This document shows positions 9,487-18,015 of a stretch of 28,264 nucleotides of DNA, piece by piece. Numbering within the stretch: position 1 is the first letter of the stretch; each line of letters starts with the position of its first letter. The notes under the pieces were generated by a model, which worked only from the letters and a program-made list of their open reading frames with translations, had not been told where the DNA came from and ran no database searches. Source of the DNA: Acidimicrobiaceae bacterium (GTDB taxonomy: Bacteria; Actinomycetota; Acidimicrobiia; Acidimicrobiales; Bog-793); assembly GCA_027306715.1 (NCBI GenBank), contig DAHUZG010000335.1:1-28264 (forward strand), given 5' to 3'. Both the position numbers and the translations under genes were made by a program.

Positions 9487-10277
9487 GCGCCGCCGGGCAG
9501 CCGCGGCGTCGCCGGCCGCCACGCTCCGCCCAGGAGGGCAGGCTCGGCGGCGAGCACGTCGAAGGACGGCGCGCCGTTCACGAGCTGCTCGCCGCCGGGA
9601 CGAGGCAGGTGCGCGAGGTCCTCGTCGCCGAAGGACGTGATCCGTCCCCGTTGATCGAGGAGATCGTCGCCCTCGCCCGCACGCGGCGCGTCTCGTGCCA
9701 TTTCGTCGGGCCTGCGGTGCTCGCCGCGCACGCCGTCACCGACTCGCACCAGGGCGTGCTCGCCCGAGCCGAGCCGCTGCACTCGGTCGGTCTCGACCTG
9801 CTGCTCGAGCGAGTGCCGCCGTTCCTCGTCGTGCTCGACGGCGTGACCGACCCGCGCAACCTCGGCAGCATCCTGCGCAGCGCCCTCTGCGCCGGCGCCA
9901 CCGGCGCCATCCTGCCGGCGCACCGCAGCGCCCGCATCTCGCCCGCCGCGGCCAAGGCGGCGGCGGGCGCCGTCGAGCACCTGCCGAGGGCGCGCGTCGG
10001 CGGCATCCCCGCAGCGCTCGAGCAGCTGTCGCGGCGACAGGTGTGGACCGTCGCCCTCGATGCCGCCGGCGACCACACGATCGACGAGCTCGAGATCGCT
10101 ACCCAAGGGGTCGCCCTTATCCTCGGCGCCGAGGGCAAGGGGATCAGCCAGCTCGCCAGGCGCCGCTGCGACCTGAGGGTGCGGATACCTCTCGAGGGTC
10201 CGCTCGGATCGCTGAACGTCGCCGCGGCGACCGCCGTGGCGTGCTTCGCCGTCGCCGCACGCCGCCGCCAGGGTTGA
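9483..10277 (+). CDS. rlmB: 23S rRNA 2'-O-methyltransferase, RlmB/TrmH (SpoU) family
   Basis: 264 residues. SpoU/TrmH enzymes use SAM to methylate a ribose 2'-OH; RlmB acts on G2251 of 23S rRNA, and the exact target here is inferred. About 30 basic residues precede a substrate-binding domain (GEHVEGRRAVHELLAAG). The trefoil-knot catalytic domain follows, with motif 1 DGVTDPRNLGSILRSA, motif 2 LILGAEGKGIS and motif 3 IPLEGPLGSLNVAAATA. The 4-nt overlap with ispF gives the start. In many actinobacteria and Bacillota cysS lies between ispF and this gene; it is absent here. Gene ends 67 nt before a strong hairpin. Confidence 0.92.
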   Translation: MSAAGQPRRRRPPRSAQEGRLGGEHVEGRRAVHELLAAGTRQVREVLVAEGRDPSPLIEEIVALARTRRVSCHFVGPAVLAAHAVTDSHQGVLARAEPLHSVGLDLLLERVPPFLVVLDGVTDPRNLGSILRSALCAGATGAILPAHRSARISPAAAKAAAGAVEHLPRARVGGIPAALEQLSRRQVWTVALDAAGDHTIDELEIATQGVALILGAEGKGISQLARRRCDLRVRIPLEGPLGSLNVAAATAVACFAVAARRRQG

Positions 10278-10344
10278 GCCGGCTTCCGCCTGCCCTACCG
10301 GGCGCGCTCAGGCCGTCGGCTCCGACCTCGGCTGACGCGAAGCT

Positions 10345-10383
10345 CGGCGGGGCCGGCCTCGCCCCCCAGGCCGGGCCCCGCCG
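10345..10383. terminator. Strong hairpin between convergent rlmB and citrate synthase
   Basis: Long GC stem: 10345-10359 pairs with 10368-10383, 15 bp with one bulged base and an 8-nt loop. It lies in the gap between two genes that end towards each other and could stop both. No tRNA gene is seen in the 163-nt gap. Confidence 0.6.
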
Positions 10384-10440
10384 TGGCTGTCATCTGTCTA
10401 GCGCATGATGCCGATCGGCGCCAGTGATCGCGCCGGCCGC

Positions 10441-11712
10441 TCAGGAGCGCTCGCCGAGCGGCTGGTAGTCGCGGCGGGGACTGCCGTTGTAGACCTGTCG
10501 GGGCCGGGTGATCTTGGTGTCCTTGTCGAGCATCTCGCAGTAGTGCGAGAGCCACCCCGACGTGCGCGGGATGGCGAACAGGACGGTGAACATGTCGATC
10601 GGGAAGCCCATCGCCTCGTAGATGAGGCCGGTGTAGAAGTCGATGTTCGGGTACAGCTTGCGAGAGATGAAGTACTCGTCGGCGAGCGCCACCTCCTCGA
10701 GCTTGAGGGCGATGTCGAGGAGCGGGTTCTTGCCGGTCACCTCGAAGACGTCGTAGGCGAGCTGGCGGACGATCTTGGCGCGGGGGTCGTAGTTCCGGTA
10801 GACGCGATGACCGAAGCCCTGGAGCCGGCCGTTGCCTCCCTTCACCCCGGCGACGAAGTCCGGCACCTGCTCGATCGAGCCGATCGAGTGCAGCATCTTC
10901 AGCACCGCCTCGTTGGCTCCCCCGTGGCGCGGGCCGTAGAGCGCGGCGGCGGCGGCGGCGACGGCGACGTAGGGATCGGCGTGCGACGACCCGACCGTGC
11001 GCATCGTCGTCGTCGAGCAGTTCTGCTCGTGATCGGCGTGGAGGATGAACAGCACGTCGATGGCGCGAGCGAGGACGGGATCGGCCTCGAAGCGGGGCTC
11101 GGCGATCTTCCACATCATCGACAGGAAGTTCTCCGGGAAGCTCAGCCCGTTGTCGGGATAGATGAAGGGCATCCCGACGCTGAAGCGGTGGGCTGCGGCG
11201 GCAAGGGTCGGCACCTTGGCGATCAGCCGGACGATCTGACGGTAGCGGACCTCGGGGTCGAAGATCGCCTTGGCCTCGGGATAGAAGGTCGACAGGGCCG
11301 CCAGCGCCGAGACGAACATCCCCATCGGGTGGGCGTCGTAATGGAAGCCCTCGAGGAACCGCTTGCGCATGTTCTCGTGGATGAACGTGTGATGGGTGAC
11401 GTCGTCGACCCAGCTGCTGTACTGCTGCGGGGTCGGCAGCTCGCCGTTCAGCAGCAGGTAGGCGACCTCGAGGTAGGTCGAGTGCTCGGCGAGCTGCTCG
11501 ATCGGGTAGCCGCGGTACTCGAGTATGCCGGCGTCGCCGTCGATGAAGGTGATCGCGCTGTCGCACTCGGCGGTGGTCGAGAGCCCGGGGTCGTGCAGCC
11601 ACAGCCCGGGGAGGAGCTTGGACCACGCGCCGGAATCGACGGCCCCGTCCACGATCGGGATCTCGATCGACTGACCCGATCTGTTGTCGGTGATCGTCAC
11701 GCTGTCTGCCAC
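10441..11712 (-). CDS. gltA: Citrate synthase (type II, GltA-like)
   Basis: 423 residues; condenses acetyl-CoA and oxaloacetate to citrate at the entry of the TCA cycle. The N-terminal beta region (GLSTTAECDSAITFIDGDAG, EYRGYPIEQLAE) is of the type seen in the hexameric E. coli-like enzyme. Catalytic residues: His in GPRHGGANEAV, His in GFGHRVYRNYDPRA and Asp in NIDFYTG. The C terminus is SGWLSHYCEM then KITRPRQVYNG. The frame is open far upstream, but GTG 11712 (VADSVTITDN) has an excellent GAGGAGGAG ribosome site about 9 nt before it and matches family length. It lies 50 nt downstream of the MFS gene, with its own likely promoter. Confidence 0.95.
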   Translation of the reverse strand: MADSVTITDNRSGQSIEIPIVDGAVDSGAWSKLLPGLWLHDPGLSTTAECDSAITFIDGDAGILEYRGYPIEQLAEHSTYLEVAYLLLNGELPTPQQYSSWVDDVTHHTFIHENMRKRFLEGFHYDAHPMGMFVSALAALSTFYPEAKAIFDPEVRYRQIVRLIAKVPTLAAAAHRFSVGMPFIYPDNGLSFPENFLSMMWKIAEPRFEADPVLARAIDVLFILHADHEQNCSTTTMRTVGSSHADPYVAVAAAAAALYGPRHGGANEAVLKMLHSIGSIEQVPDFVAGVKGGNGRLQGFGHRVYRNYDPRAKIVRQLAYDVFEVTGKNPLLDIALKLEEVALADEYFISRKLYPNIDFYTGLIYEAMGFPIDMFTVLFAIPRTSGWLSHYCEMLDKDTKITRPRQVYNGSPRRDYQPLGERS

Positions 11713-11759
11713 GGCCGGACTCCTCCTCGCTCGCCACAGCTCTCGGCGGCTCGCGCCGG

Positions 11760-11765
11760 AGCCTA
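11760..11765 (-). promoter_or_regulatory. Probable gltA -10 box
   Basis: TAGGCT on the minus strand overlaps the stop codon of the upstream MFS gene. Transcription would begin near 11753, giving a leader of about 40 nt with the GAGGAGGAG site. Confidence 0.35.
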
Positions 11766-13694
11766 CGACCCTCTCGGCCGCGCCGCACACAGGGCCACCG
11801 CTGCGGCCCAAACGACCGACAGCCGGCACCGCTGCCCGCATCGCGGCACGCGCCTTCCGGGCGCACCGGCGACTGGCCGACAGGCGGCAGCGGTGGGCGG
11901 CCGCCCGGCCGGGGGGACCGGCGGCCCGCCGGCTGCACCGGGGCCGCCGCGGACCGATCTCGGCAGGGTCGACCGCTCGCGGTAGACGTAGCGGCCGCCC
12001 CGCAGCGCCGAGGTGAGCGCCCCGATCAGGCAGGCGACGATGGCGAAGGTGAGCGCATCGTGAAGGCCGTGGCGGAAGGGAGTGGAGATGAGCGAGGAGA
12101 AGTAGCCGCGACCGGTCAAGGCCGCGGCGTGGCGCGCCGGGAGATTGCCGAGCACCGGCTTGCCGACCAGGGTCTTTATCGGGTTGTAGCCGAGGAAGGC
12201 CGAGAACAGCACCGACACCGGGGGCAGGTGGGCCACCCGGCTCGCCACGGCGCGCGGCACGCCCTGGCCGATGAGCCCGCGTAGCAGCGAGGCCGGCAGG
12301 CTGTCGGACAGCCCGACGATCATCAGGCTGAAGAAGATGCCGATCGAGAGCACCTGGGCGGAGCTCTGGAACGTGGAGTTCATCCCGCCGCCCGCGCCAC
12401 GGTGCTGCGGCGGGAGGCTGTTCATCACGCCGGCGCGGTTGGGAGCGGCGAACAACCCCTGCGAGACGCCGCTCATGAACAGCAGCAGGGCGAAGACCGG
12501 GAAGCCGAAGTCGACCGGCAACAGCTCGAGCAGGGCGAAGCTGAGCGCCGTCCCGAGCATCCCCCCGGTAGCGAACGGGCGGGGGCCGTAGCGGTCCGAC
12601 AAGTAGCCCGAGACCGGCCCGGCGACGAGGAAGCCGAAGGTGAGCGGCAGCATGTAGATGCCGGCCCACAGTGGCGTTCGCGAGAACGAGTACCCGTGCC
12701 GGGGCAACCAGATTCCCTGCAGCCAGATGATCAACATGAACTGCAGCCCGCCACGGGCGATGCCCGCCAGCAGGGTCGAGATGCAGCCAGCGGTGAAGGC
12801 GCGGATGCGGAACAGCCGCAGGCGGAACATCGGGTCGGCGACGCGGTGCTCCACGCCGGCGAAGACGGCGAGCAGCGCGACGCCGAGGGAGATCTCGGCG
12901 AGCACCTTCGGGCTCGTCCAGCTCATGGCGCTACCGCCGGCCGGCTCGATGCCTGTGGTGACGCCGATCATCACGAGGATCAGCCCGAGGGCGAAGGTGA
13001 GGTTGCCGAGCCAGTCGATGCTGCCGCGTCCGCGCTCGGAGCGCTCCTCGAGCTTGAAGTACGCCCACAGGGTGCCGAGCAGCCCGAAAGGGACCGAGAC
13101 GAGGAACACGAGTCGCCAGTCGAGCGGCCCGAGGACGCCGCCGAGGACGAGGCCGATGAACGTGCCGCTGATCCCGGCGATGTTGTTGACGCCGAGCGCC
13201 ATCCCGCGCTGATCCTGCGGGAAGGCGTCGGTGAGGATGGCGGCTGAGTTGGCCATGATCAGCGCCGCCCCGACACCCTGGAAGATCCGCATCACGATGA
13301 GCCAGACAGCGCCGGCACGACCGGTCATCCAGGTGACCGTGAGCAGCAGGGAGAACAGCGTGTAGACGACGAAGCCGAGGTTGTAGAAGCGCACCCGCCC
13401 GAACAGGTCGCCGAGGCGGCCGAAGTTGACGACGAGCACGCTCGAGACGATGAGGAACCCGAGGATCATCCACAGCAGGTAGAAGCTGTTGCCGGCAGCG
13501 AGCGGGTCGAGATGGATGCCGCGGAAGATGTCCGGCATGGCGATAAGGGTGATCGAGGAGTCGATCGTCGCCAGCAGCACGCCGAGGGTGACGTTGGTGA
13601 GCGCCACCCACTTGTAGCCGTCGCCGCCGATCGAGGCCGGGGGTCGAGGGGCACGGGCGGTCGCGGCCTCGATCCCCCGAGCTCGCCCACGCAT
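11763..13694 (-). CDS. MFS transporter, DHA2 (14-TM drug/proton antiporter) type
   Basis: 643 residues, an integral membrane exporter of the EmrB/QacA kind. The first helix holds LLATIDSSITLIAMPDI, the DHA2 version of motif D1. Motif A is GRLGDLFGRVRF in the loop after helix 2, and motif C-like Gly-rich helix 5 is GISGTFIGLVLGG. About 14 hydrophobic segments can be counted up to residue 570. The last ~75 residues are Pro/Arg/Ala/Gly-rich without helices and are longer than usual; they could be a cytoplasmic tail or the result of an old frameshift. Start ATG 13694 comes 6 nt after a -10 box that is itself inside a palindrome, so control by a repressor is likely. No regulator gene is next to it. 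Substrate unknown. Confidence 0.88.
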   Translation of the reverse strand: MRGRARGIEAATARAPRPPASIGGDGYKWVALTNVTLGVLLATIDSSITLIAMPDIFRGIHLDPLAAGNSFYLLWMILGFLIVSSVLVVNFGRLGDLFGRVRFYNLGFVVYTLFSLLLTVTWMTGRAGAVWLIVMRIFQGVGAALIMANSAAILTDAFPQDQRGMALGVNNIAGISGTFIGLVLGGVLGPLDWRLVFLVSVPFGLLGTLWAYFKLEERSERGRGSIDWLGNLTFALGLILVMIGVTTGIEPAGGSAMSWTSPKVLAEISLGVALLAVFAGVEHRVADPMFRLRLFRIRAFTAGCISTLLAGIARGGLQFMLIIWLQGIWLPRHGYSFSRTPLWAGIYMLPLTFGFLVAGPVSGYLSDRYGPRPFATGGMLGTALSFALLELLPVDFGFPVFALLLFMSGVSQGLFAAPNRAGVMNSLPPQHRGAGGGMNSTFQSSAQVLSIGIFFSLMIVGLSDSLPASLLRGLIGQGVPRAVASRVAHLPPVSVLFSAFLGYNPIKTLVGKPVLGNLPARHAAALTGRGYFSSLISTPFRHGLHDALTFAIVACLIGALTSALRGGRYVYRERSTLPRSVRGGPGAAGGPPVPPAGRPPTAAACRPVAGAPGRRVPRCGQRCRLSVVWAAAVALCAARPRGS

Positions 13695-13696
13695 AC

Positions 13697-13709
13697 CGTT
13701 AGGCTAACG
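13697..13709 (-). promoter_or_regulatory. Palindromic operator over a leaderless promoter of the MFS gene
   Basis: CGTTAG-G-CTAACG is a perfect 6+1+6 palindrome whose edge is 2 nt from the ATG at 13694. Minus-strand TAGCCT (13706-13701) inside it is a -10 box 6 nt before the ATG. A TetR- or MarR-type repressor bound here would block RNA polymerase. The AT-rich palindrome stands out from the GC-rich surroundings. Confidence 0.5.
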
Positions 13710-13760
13710 AACTACCTGGCGTGGCGCAGACCTCAGGTCCTGCCCCTCCGGCACCGGCCG

Positions 13761-16700
13761 CTAGCCCCGGCTGCTCGCCGCGGCCGACGGGGAGGTCCGG
13801 TCGAGCCCGGCGATGGGGACGCTGCCCTGCTCGCCGCGGCGGCGCACGTTGCCGTGGCGATGGAGCGTCTCGCTGACCGCCTGCTCACGGGTCCAGCGCT
13901 GCAGCTCGACCTCGCCGAGCCGACTGAGCGGCTCGACGTCGACGTCGAGCCCGGCGTCGATCAGCGCCAGGCGGAGCTCGCCCGGCGATGCGACCAGGCG
14001 GACGCGGTCGGCGCCGGTGCCGGGCGCCCGGGCGAGGTAGCTGGCGTCGGGCTCGATCCGCGTGCCGTCGGGAAGGCCGGGCAGTGCCGCCGCAGCCGAG
14101 ACCTCGAGGTGCACGCCGAGATCGGCGGCGATGGCAAGCGCCAGCGCCAGCGCCGCGACGTCGACCGGGGCGCCGAGCCGCAGCCCCACCGAGCCGAGCG
14201 CTACGAGCCGGAGGGTGTTCCGCTCCGAAGCGAGCGCACTCGCGTCCTCCCCCGCCGACCAGTGGGCAAAGGAGCTCCGTGCCGCGACGAGCTGTGCACC
14301 GGTTGCGGCCGTCCCGTCGGCGTCGGGGTCGGGGTCGCGGTCGCCTGCGGCCGACCAGCGGCCGAGCGAGGCGACGTAGCTCGGGCCGCCCGCCTTGGCG
14401 CCCGGACCGACCGAGGAGCGCTTCCAGCCGCCGAACGGCTGGCGCTGGACGATCGCCCCGGTGACATGGCGATTGACGTAGGCGTTGCCGACCGCGACGC
14501 GCTCGAGCCAGTAGCGCACCTCGGCATCGTCGAGGGTGTGAATGCCACCGGTGAGTCCGTAGCGGGGGGCGTTCTGCAGCTCCACGGCCTCGGCGAGGTC
14601 GGCGGCGCGCATCACCCCGAGGACCGGGCCGAAGCACTCGGTGAGGTGGAACTCGCTGCCAGGGCGCACTCCAGTCTTGATCCCGGGGCTCCACAGCTGC
14701 GGGTTGTCGCCGATCTGGTGCGGCCTGAGCAGCCAGCGCTCACCCGGTCCGAGCAGGCTGAGGGCGCGCCCGAGGGCGCCGGTCGGCGGGCGGACGAGCG
14801 GGCCGACCTGGGTCGCCGGATCGGCCGCCGGCCCGACGCGCAGGCTGGCGGCAGCATCGGCAAGGCGCGCCAGGAAGCGGGCGTCGTCGTAGACCGGCGC
14901 CTCGAGGATCGCCAAGCTCGCCGCCGAGCACTTCTGCCCCGCATGGGAGAACGCGGAGCGCAACAGGTCACGGATGGCGTCGTCCTGGTCGGCCGCAGCG
15001 GTCACGACGGCGGCGTTCTTGCCGCTTGTCTCGGCGTGAAGAGCCAGTTCCGGCTTCCATCCAAGGAACAGACGCGCCGTCTCGAAGGAGCCGGTGAGCA
15101 CGACGGCATCGACCTTCGGGTGGGTGACGAGCCGGCGGCCCACGTCGTCGTCGGCGGTCGGTACGAGCTGGAGCACGTCGCCGGGCACGCCGGCGTCCCA
15201 GCAGCAGCGGGCGAGGTGCCAAGCGGTGAGCACCGTCTCCGGTGCCGGCTTGAGGATCACCGCCGAGCCGGCCGCGAGGGACGCCAGCACGCCACCGGCG
15301 GGGATCGCGAGCGGGAAGTTCCATGGCGGCGCCACGACGACGACCCCGTAGGGGTCGAAGTGGCGGTCGCCCGGCGGTCCATCGAGGGCTTGTGCTGCCC
15401 GCCCGTAGTACCGGGCGAGGTCGATCGCCTCCGAGACCTCCGGGTCTGCCTCCCCGACGACCTTGCCGGCGTCGTGAGCCATCACCGCCAGCAGCTGACC
15501 ACGGCGGCCGGCGAGGGCGCGGGCAACCGCCTCGAGCGGCTGGCGTCGCTCGGCAGCGCTCAGCCGGCGCCAGCGCGCGGCCGCCCGCACAGCCACCGCG
15601 ACGGCCCGCTCGACGGTCTCGAGGTTCGCCTCGACATAGCGGTAAAGGACCGAGCCCGGGGCGGACGGATCGGCGCTGCGCCCGCTCATCGGTTCCCCGA
15701 CCTGCTCGCCGTCGACGAGCGCCGGGACGTCGACGACGTGCGAGCGCCACTCGCCGAGATGTCGAGCGAGCCAAAGGCGGTTCGAAGAGAGCGAGAAGTC
15801 GGTGTCCGGCTCGTTGGCAAAAGGCTCGGCGGGAGCCCCCCCGCCCACGGCCCGCTCCTCCACGGCCCGGACCTCGGCGGCCTGCTCCTCGGCGGCCTGC
15901 TCCTCGGCGGCTCGGTCCTGGCGCCGTCGCGGGCCGCCGGCGGGTAGCCGCCGGGCTGCGACAGCGGATTCGAACCGAGCCCGCTCGACCTCCCAGCTCG
16001 GCGCCCCGGGGCTGAGCTCGAAGAGCCGGGCGAGGAAGTTCTCCGGAGCGGTGTTCTCGTCGAAGCGGCGAACGAGATAGGCGACCGCCGAAGCGAAGTC
16101 GTCGCGCCTCACCACCGGTGCGTAGAGCAGCAGCCGACCGGCCATCGCGGCGACAGCCAGCGCCTGCGGGTTGGCCATCCCCTCGAGCATCTCGAGCTCG
16201 ACGCGCTCCGGCTCGACCTCGGCCCGCACGGCCAGTGCCCAGCCGATGTCGAAGAGGTTGTGGCTGGCGACCCCGACGCGAAGCGCCCCGTCGTTCTCGG
16301 CCTTTAGCGCCAGCTCGAGCAGGCGCTTGAGGTTGGCATCGACCTCGGCCTTGCTCGCGAACGGCGCCTGCGGCCAGCCGCGCTGCTCGGCCTCGACGCG
16401 CTCCATCGCCAGGTTGGCGCCCTTCACGAGTCGCACCTTGACCCTTCCGCCGCTGTCGGCGTATCGCTGCCGAGCAAAGGCGGCGATCCGCTCGAGCGCC
16501 GCTATTGAGTCCGGCAGGTACGCCTGCAGCACGATGCCGGCGTCGAGGTGGCGCAGCGCCGGCTCGGCGAGCACCGTCGTGAAGGCGTCGACCGTGAGCT
16601 CGAGGTCTCGGTACTCCTCCATGTCGAGGTTGAGGAACCTCGGCGGATCGCACGATGCCGCGACCTCGTAGAGCGACCGCAGGCGATCGGTGATCCGGCG

Positions 16701-17354
16701 CAGGCTGTCCTCGTACGCGAGCACCTCGAGCTGTGCGCAGACCGACGAGATCTTCACCGAGACGTAGGAGACATCGGGACGGGCGAGCAGCCCGGCGACG
16801 AGCTCGGTCCGGCGGCTGGCCTCGCCGTCGCCGAGCACCGCCTCGCCGAGCAGGTTGACGTTGAGCCGGATGTGCCGGCGGGCGCGCCTGCGGGCGTGGC
16901 GGGCCAGGGCGCGCGGCGCCGCCGGCAGAACGACGGCGGAGAGCTCGTGCCGCAGGCGAGCCGAGACAGCCGGGATCACGAGGCCGGGCACACGAGGAGC
17001 CAGCCACGCCCCGACGAGGAGGGCGAGGCGATCGGGGCCGGTAGCGACCGCCGGGATGCCCCGCTCGGCAACGAGGTCACGCAGCCGGCGTGCCGCTCGC
17101 CGGCGCGAGCCGAACCGCAGAACCTGGTCGGTGAGATCGAGCAGCAGGTCCCGGCTCGCCGGGTCCCCGACGAGAGTGCCGACGCGCCTGCGGCGGCGCC
17201 GGTCGGCGGCCGTCTCGTAGCCGGCCGCAGCGAACATCAGCTCGGCGGCCGTGCGCTCGGCGGCGCTGATGAGCCGGTCGTCAGCTACCTCACCCGGGTC
17301 CGGCGTCCGGCTCGGCCCTCCGCCGGTCCCGGAACGGGCGACAGAGTCGGTCAC
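13761..17354 (-). CDS. putA: Bifunctional proline dehydrogenase / glutamate-semialdehyde dehydrogenase PutA
   Basis: 1197 residues; oxidises proline to P5C with FAD, then P5C to glutamate with NAD. The proline dehydrogenase barrel spans about 150-470: SYVSVKISSVCAQLE, LNLDMEEYRDLELT, IVLQAYLPDS, VRLVKGANLAMERVEAE, SHNLFDIGWAL, EMLEGMANPQ. The aldehyde dehydrogenase covers about 540-1040: VVVVAPPWNFPLAIPAGG, LTGSFETA, ETSGKNA (E775) and HAGQKCSAAS (catalytic C809), then GGIHTLD and PFGGWKRSS. A C-terminal region of about 140 residues follows, as in other actinobacterial PutA. No ribbon-helix-helix DNA-binding domain is present, so it should not repress its own gene. The linker near residues 480-504 is a pentapeptide repeat made by a 15-bp minisatellite. 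Start GTG 17354 has no good ribosome site. Product glutamate feeds the TCA cycle served by nearby gltA. Confidence 0.95.
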   Translation of the reverse strand: MTDSVARSGTGGGPSRTPDPGEVADDRLISAAERTAAELMFAAAGYETAADRRRRRRVGTLVGDPASRDLLLDLTDQVLRFGSRRRAARRLRDLVAERGIPAVATGPDRLALLVGAWLAPRVPGLVIPAVSARLRHELSAVVLPAAPRALARHARRRARRHIRLNVNLLGEAVLGDGEASRRTELVAGLLARPDVSYVSVKISSVCAQLEVLAYEDSLRRITDRLRSLYEVAASCDPPRFLNLDMEEYRDLELTVDAFTTVLAEPALRHLDAGIVLQAYLPDSIAALERIAAFARQRYADSGGRVKVRLVKGANLAMERVEAEQRGWPQAPFASKAEVDANLKRLLELALKAENDGALRVGVASHNLFDIGWALAVRAEVEPERVELEMLEGMANPQALAVAAMAGRLLLYAPVVRRDDFASAVAYLVRRFDENTAPENFLARLFELSPGAPSWEVERARFESAVAARRLPAGGPRRRQDRAAEEQAAEEQAAEVRAVEERAVGGGAPAEPFANEPDTDFSLSSNRLWLARHLGEWRSHVVDVPALVDGEQVGEPMSGRSADPSAPGSVLYRYVEANLETVERAVAVAVRAAARWRRLSAAERRQPLEAVARALAGRRGQLLAVMAHDAGKVVGEADPEVSEAIDLARYYGRAAQALDGPPGDRHFDPYGVVVVAPPWNFPLAIPAGGVLASLAAGSAVILKPAPETVLTAWHLARCCWDAGVPGDVLQLVPTADDDVGRRLVTHPKVDAVVLTGSFETARLFLGWKPELALHAETSGKNAAVVTAAADQDDAIRDLLRSAFSHAGQKCSAASLAILEAPVYDDARFLARLADAAASLRVGPAADPATQVGPLVRPPTGALGRALSLLGPGERWLLRPHQIGDNPQLWSPGIKTGVRPGSEFHLTECFGPVLGVMRAADLAEAVELQNAPRYGLTGGIHTLDDAEVRYWLERVAVGNAYVNRHVTGAIVQRQPFGGWKRSSVGPGAKAGGPSYVASLGRWSAAGDRDPDPDADGTAATGAQLVAARSSFAHWSAGEDASALASERNTLRLVALGSVGLRLGAPVDVAALALALAIAADLGVHLEVSAAAALPGLPDGTRIEPDASYLARAPGTGADRVRLVASPGELRLALIDAGLDVDVEPLSRLGEVELQRWTREQAVSETLHRHGNVRRRGEQGSVPIAGLDRTSPSAAASSRG
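15843..15917 (-). repeat. 15-bp minisatellite in the putA interdomain linker
   Basis: Five imperfect 15-bp units; the two best are identical (plus strand CTCGGCGGCCTGCTC at 15873-15887 and 15888-15902). They encode (R/Q)A(A/V)E(E/V), an acidic Ala/Glu stretch between the two enzyme domains. In-frame unit changes would only alter linker length. Confidence 0.85.
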
Positions 17355-17444
17355 CGGGTCTTCGCTGGCGACTCGAGGGGGACGCCGCCGCTCGGCGGGG
17401 GGGCTGTCTCGTCACCGCTGACGGCTCGACGGGCGATGACGACC

Positions 17445-17450
17445 ACGCTA
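17445..17450 (-). promoter_or_regulatory. Possible putA -10 box
   Basis: TAGCGT on the minus strand, about 90 nt upstream of the putA start. It is the only TAnnnT near the gene, and the -35 region is poor. The 155-nt gap 17355-17509 holds nothing else recognisable. Confidence 0.25.
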
Positions 17451-17509
17451 GCTGCGAGGCCGAGCGGGCTGGCGCGTCTGCGGCCTCCGCCGGGAGGGGT
17501 CGGGCAAGC

Positions 17510-17983
17510 TCAGGATGTGACGGAGTATCTCCAGACATTCGTCTCGCGCCGGACGAAGCCGGCCCGCCCGTAGAGCCGGTTGGCCGCTTCGCGCGAAGGG
17601 CGAGAGGTGAGATCCACGCTGCGGGCGCCGAGCTCGGCGGCGAGTCGCAAGCCCTCGCTCACGAGCGCCATCCCGACGCCGCCGCCGCGCACCTCCTCGT
17701 CGACGACGACATCTTCGATGATCGCCCGTACTCCGGTCATCAGCTCGAACACGACAAGGGTGAGCGAGCCGACGATCGCTCCGTCGAGGCGGGCGACGAG
17801 CAGCACCACCCGGCGGTCGTCGCAGATACGGCCGAGGGTGGCGACGTCAGGCGCCGGCGCCGACGAGAGCTGCGGCAGCAGCCGGCGGAAGACCTCGACA
17901 TGCTCGTCGGCGGGCTCGAGGACGCGCTCGATCTCCACGGGCGGGCGCTCTTCGGGCGACGAGGAAGAAGCGGCCGGCGGCAC
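17510..17983 (-). CDS. GNAT-family N-acetyltransferase
   Basis: 157 residues with the GNAT fold, which transfers an acetyl group from acetyl-CoA to an amine; substrate not predictable. Motif A is clear: AIIEDVVVDEEVRGGGVGMALVSEGLRLA, where RGGGVG is the pyrophosphate-binding loop. It is followed by ARSVDLTSRPSREAANRLYGRAGFVRRET, the typical 'A..LY...GF' motif B. The N terminus starts IERVLEPADEHVEVFRRLLPQLS. The frame is open much further upstream. GTG 17983 is chosen because a TACACT -10 box lies 8 nt before it; GTG 17938 is an alternative that drops 15 low-complexity residues. It is a single gene, divergent from the PAC2 gene. Confidence 0.87.
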   Translation of the reverse strand: MPPAASSSSPEERPPVEIERVLEPADEHVEVFRRLLPQLSSAPAPDVATLGRICDDRRVVLLVARLDGAIVGSLTLVVFELMTGVRAIIEDVVVDEEVRGGGVGMALVSEGLRLAAELGARSVDLTSRPSREAANRLYGRAGFVRRETNVWRYSVTS

Positions 17984-17991
17984 GGGGCCGC

Positions 17992-17997
17992 AGTGTA
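17992..17997 (-). promoter_or_regulatory. -10 box of a leaderless promoter for the GNAT gene
   Basis: Minus-strand TACACT, then 8 nt, then GTG 17983. Same box sequence as proposed for carD. Confidence 0.42.
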
Positions 17998-18015
17998 CCG
18001 GGACAGCCGGCCGCC

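Noticed and set aside
10278..10440. tRNA gene after rlmB, as often seen near this locus
   Set aside because: No cloverleaf or TTCGA-type T-loop with matching arms could be found; the sequence is dominated by a terminator-like hairpin.
11713..12669. Long N-terminal extension of citrate synthase
   Set aside because: The extension is out-of-frame MFS sequence; GTG 11712 has a strong ribosome site and gives family length.
13512..15947. 811-codon plus-strand frame opposite putA, and similar long frames at 5073-7064 and 7354-9363 (minus)
   Set aside because: All are antisense shadows of well-recognised genes, with Arg/Ala/Gly-rich sequence and no motifs.
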